From assembly GCA_007125415.1 (NCBI GenBank), contig SLDH01000125.1:1-5522 (forward strand): 5,522 nt of DNA, read 5' to 3'. The translations under genes and the position numbers were made by a program. Positions 5,198-5,522 of this stretch are shown one piece after another. The notes under the pieces are model-generated. The model made no database searches, was not told the origin of the DNA, and was given only the letters and a program-made list of their open reading frames with translations. Origin of the DNA: Roseovarius sp. (lineage in GTDB: Bacteria > Pseudomonadota > Alphaproteobacteria > Rhodobacterales > Rhodobacteraceae). Each line of letters begins with the position of its first letter. Position 1 is the stretch's first letter.

Positions 5198-5522
5198 TCA
5201 GACACCACCATCGCGCGCCTTTGTCCAGCGATAGAGCCAGACCGGGCTCACCGCTGCGCCCGCGTCATCGCGCAGCACGAGGCGCAAATCGGCACTTTCG
5301 ATTGCGCTCGGCGTATAGAGGAAGGTCACCCTCATGCCTCGGTTCTCTGGCAGGGCAAAGAGGCTGACCCCTGTCAATTCTCCATGGGTGGCAGAGATGT
5401 CGGGCACGAGTGCTGCCCTCTCGCCATCGAAATCGATGACGAAGCGGCGCGTGCCGGGGCGGTCATGCTCGCGGCCGCTGCGGCTCTGATGGATGCGCAT
5501 GTCTGCGTCGGCAAGCGGCATC
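5198..5522 (-). CDS. OpgG/MdoG-type periplasmic glucan biosynthesis protein, C-terminal end (runs off the right edge)
   Basis: Only the last 107 complete codons are present; the frame continues past the right edge, so the ATG at 5521 is probably internal. The fragment contains RRFVIDFDGE, then a strand-rich immunoglobulin-like tail with GMRVTFLYTP, SADLRLVLRDD and SPVWLYRWTK. These match the closing domain of OpgG/OpgD (MdoG/MdoD), periplasmic proteins of about 500 residues needed to make or branch osmoregulated periplasmic beta-glucans. The WLYRW ending is especially typical. I cannot tell OpgG from OpgD or the related OpgI from this part, so no symbol is given. It is upstream of the phosphatase gene on the same strand. 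Confidence 0.8.
   Translation of the reverse strand, partial: MPLADADMRIHQSRSGREHDRPGTRRFVIDFDGERAALVPDISATHGELTGVSLFALPENRGMRVTFLYTPSAIESADLRLVLRDDAGAAVSPVWLYRWTKARDGGV

Overview
The window looks like chromosomal DNA of an alphaproteobacterium, most probably of the Rhodobacteraceae (Rhodobacter/Paracoccus/Roseobacter relatives). The main evidence is the partial 5-aminolevulinate synthase at the left edge, which matches what I remember of Rhodobacter HemA almost residue for residue. GC-rich codons, GTG starts and the gene-end sequence element after the peptidase gene agree with this. No insertion sequence, phage gene, CRISPR array or replication origin is visible.

Layout. (1) Bases 1-691, minus strand: the N-terminal 230 codons of hemA, running off the left edge. 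(2) Bases 692-954: a divergent regulatory region. It holds an FNR-type palindrome (838-851) placed to activate hemA, two candidate hemA promoters, two inverted repeats and a weak promoter for the gene to the right. (3) Bases 955-2334, plus: a complete M20-family metallopeptidase (459 aa) with every metal ligand present, followed by a strong hairpin (2343-2368). (4) Bases 2550-2626, minus: tRNA-Asp(GUC). (5) Bases 2846-3580, plus: a 244-aa XRE-type helix-turn-helix regulator with its own good promoter. (6) Bases 3563-4249, minus: a 228-aa GNAT-like protein, convergent with the regulator and overlapping it by 18 bp. It is preceded by a promoter with a perfect 8-5-8 palindrome over its -35 region. 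(7) Bases 4419-4494, minus: tRNA-Val(UAC). (8) Bases 4554-5138, minus: a histidine-phosphatase (phosphoglycerate-mutase-like) protein. (9) Bases 5198-5522, minus: the C-terminal end of an OpgG/MdoG-type periplasmic glucan biosynthesis protein, running off the right edge.

How it fits together. Most of the window is housekeeping: haem/bacteriochlorophyll precursor synthesis under probable oxygen control, peptide turnover, two tRNAs and the end of an osmoregulated glucan gene. The least understood part is the 1.8-kb block between the two tRNA genes. It carries the regulator and the GNAT-like protein in convergent, overlapping arrangement, and the GNAT promoter has a strong operator-like palindrome. 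From memory, tRNA-Val(UAC) and tRNA-Asp(GUC) are often tandem neighbours in alphaproteobacteria, so this block may be an insertion between them. That is an inference for comparative genomics to test. No stretch of more than 300 bases lacks a gene; the longest gaps are 692-954, 2627-2845 and 2335-2549.
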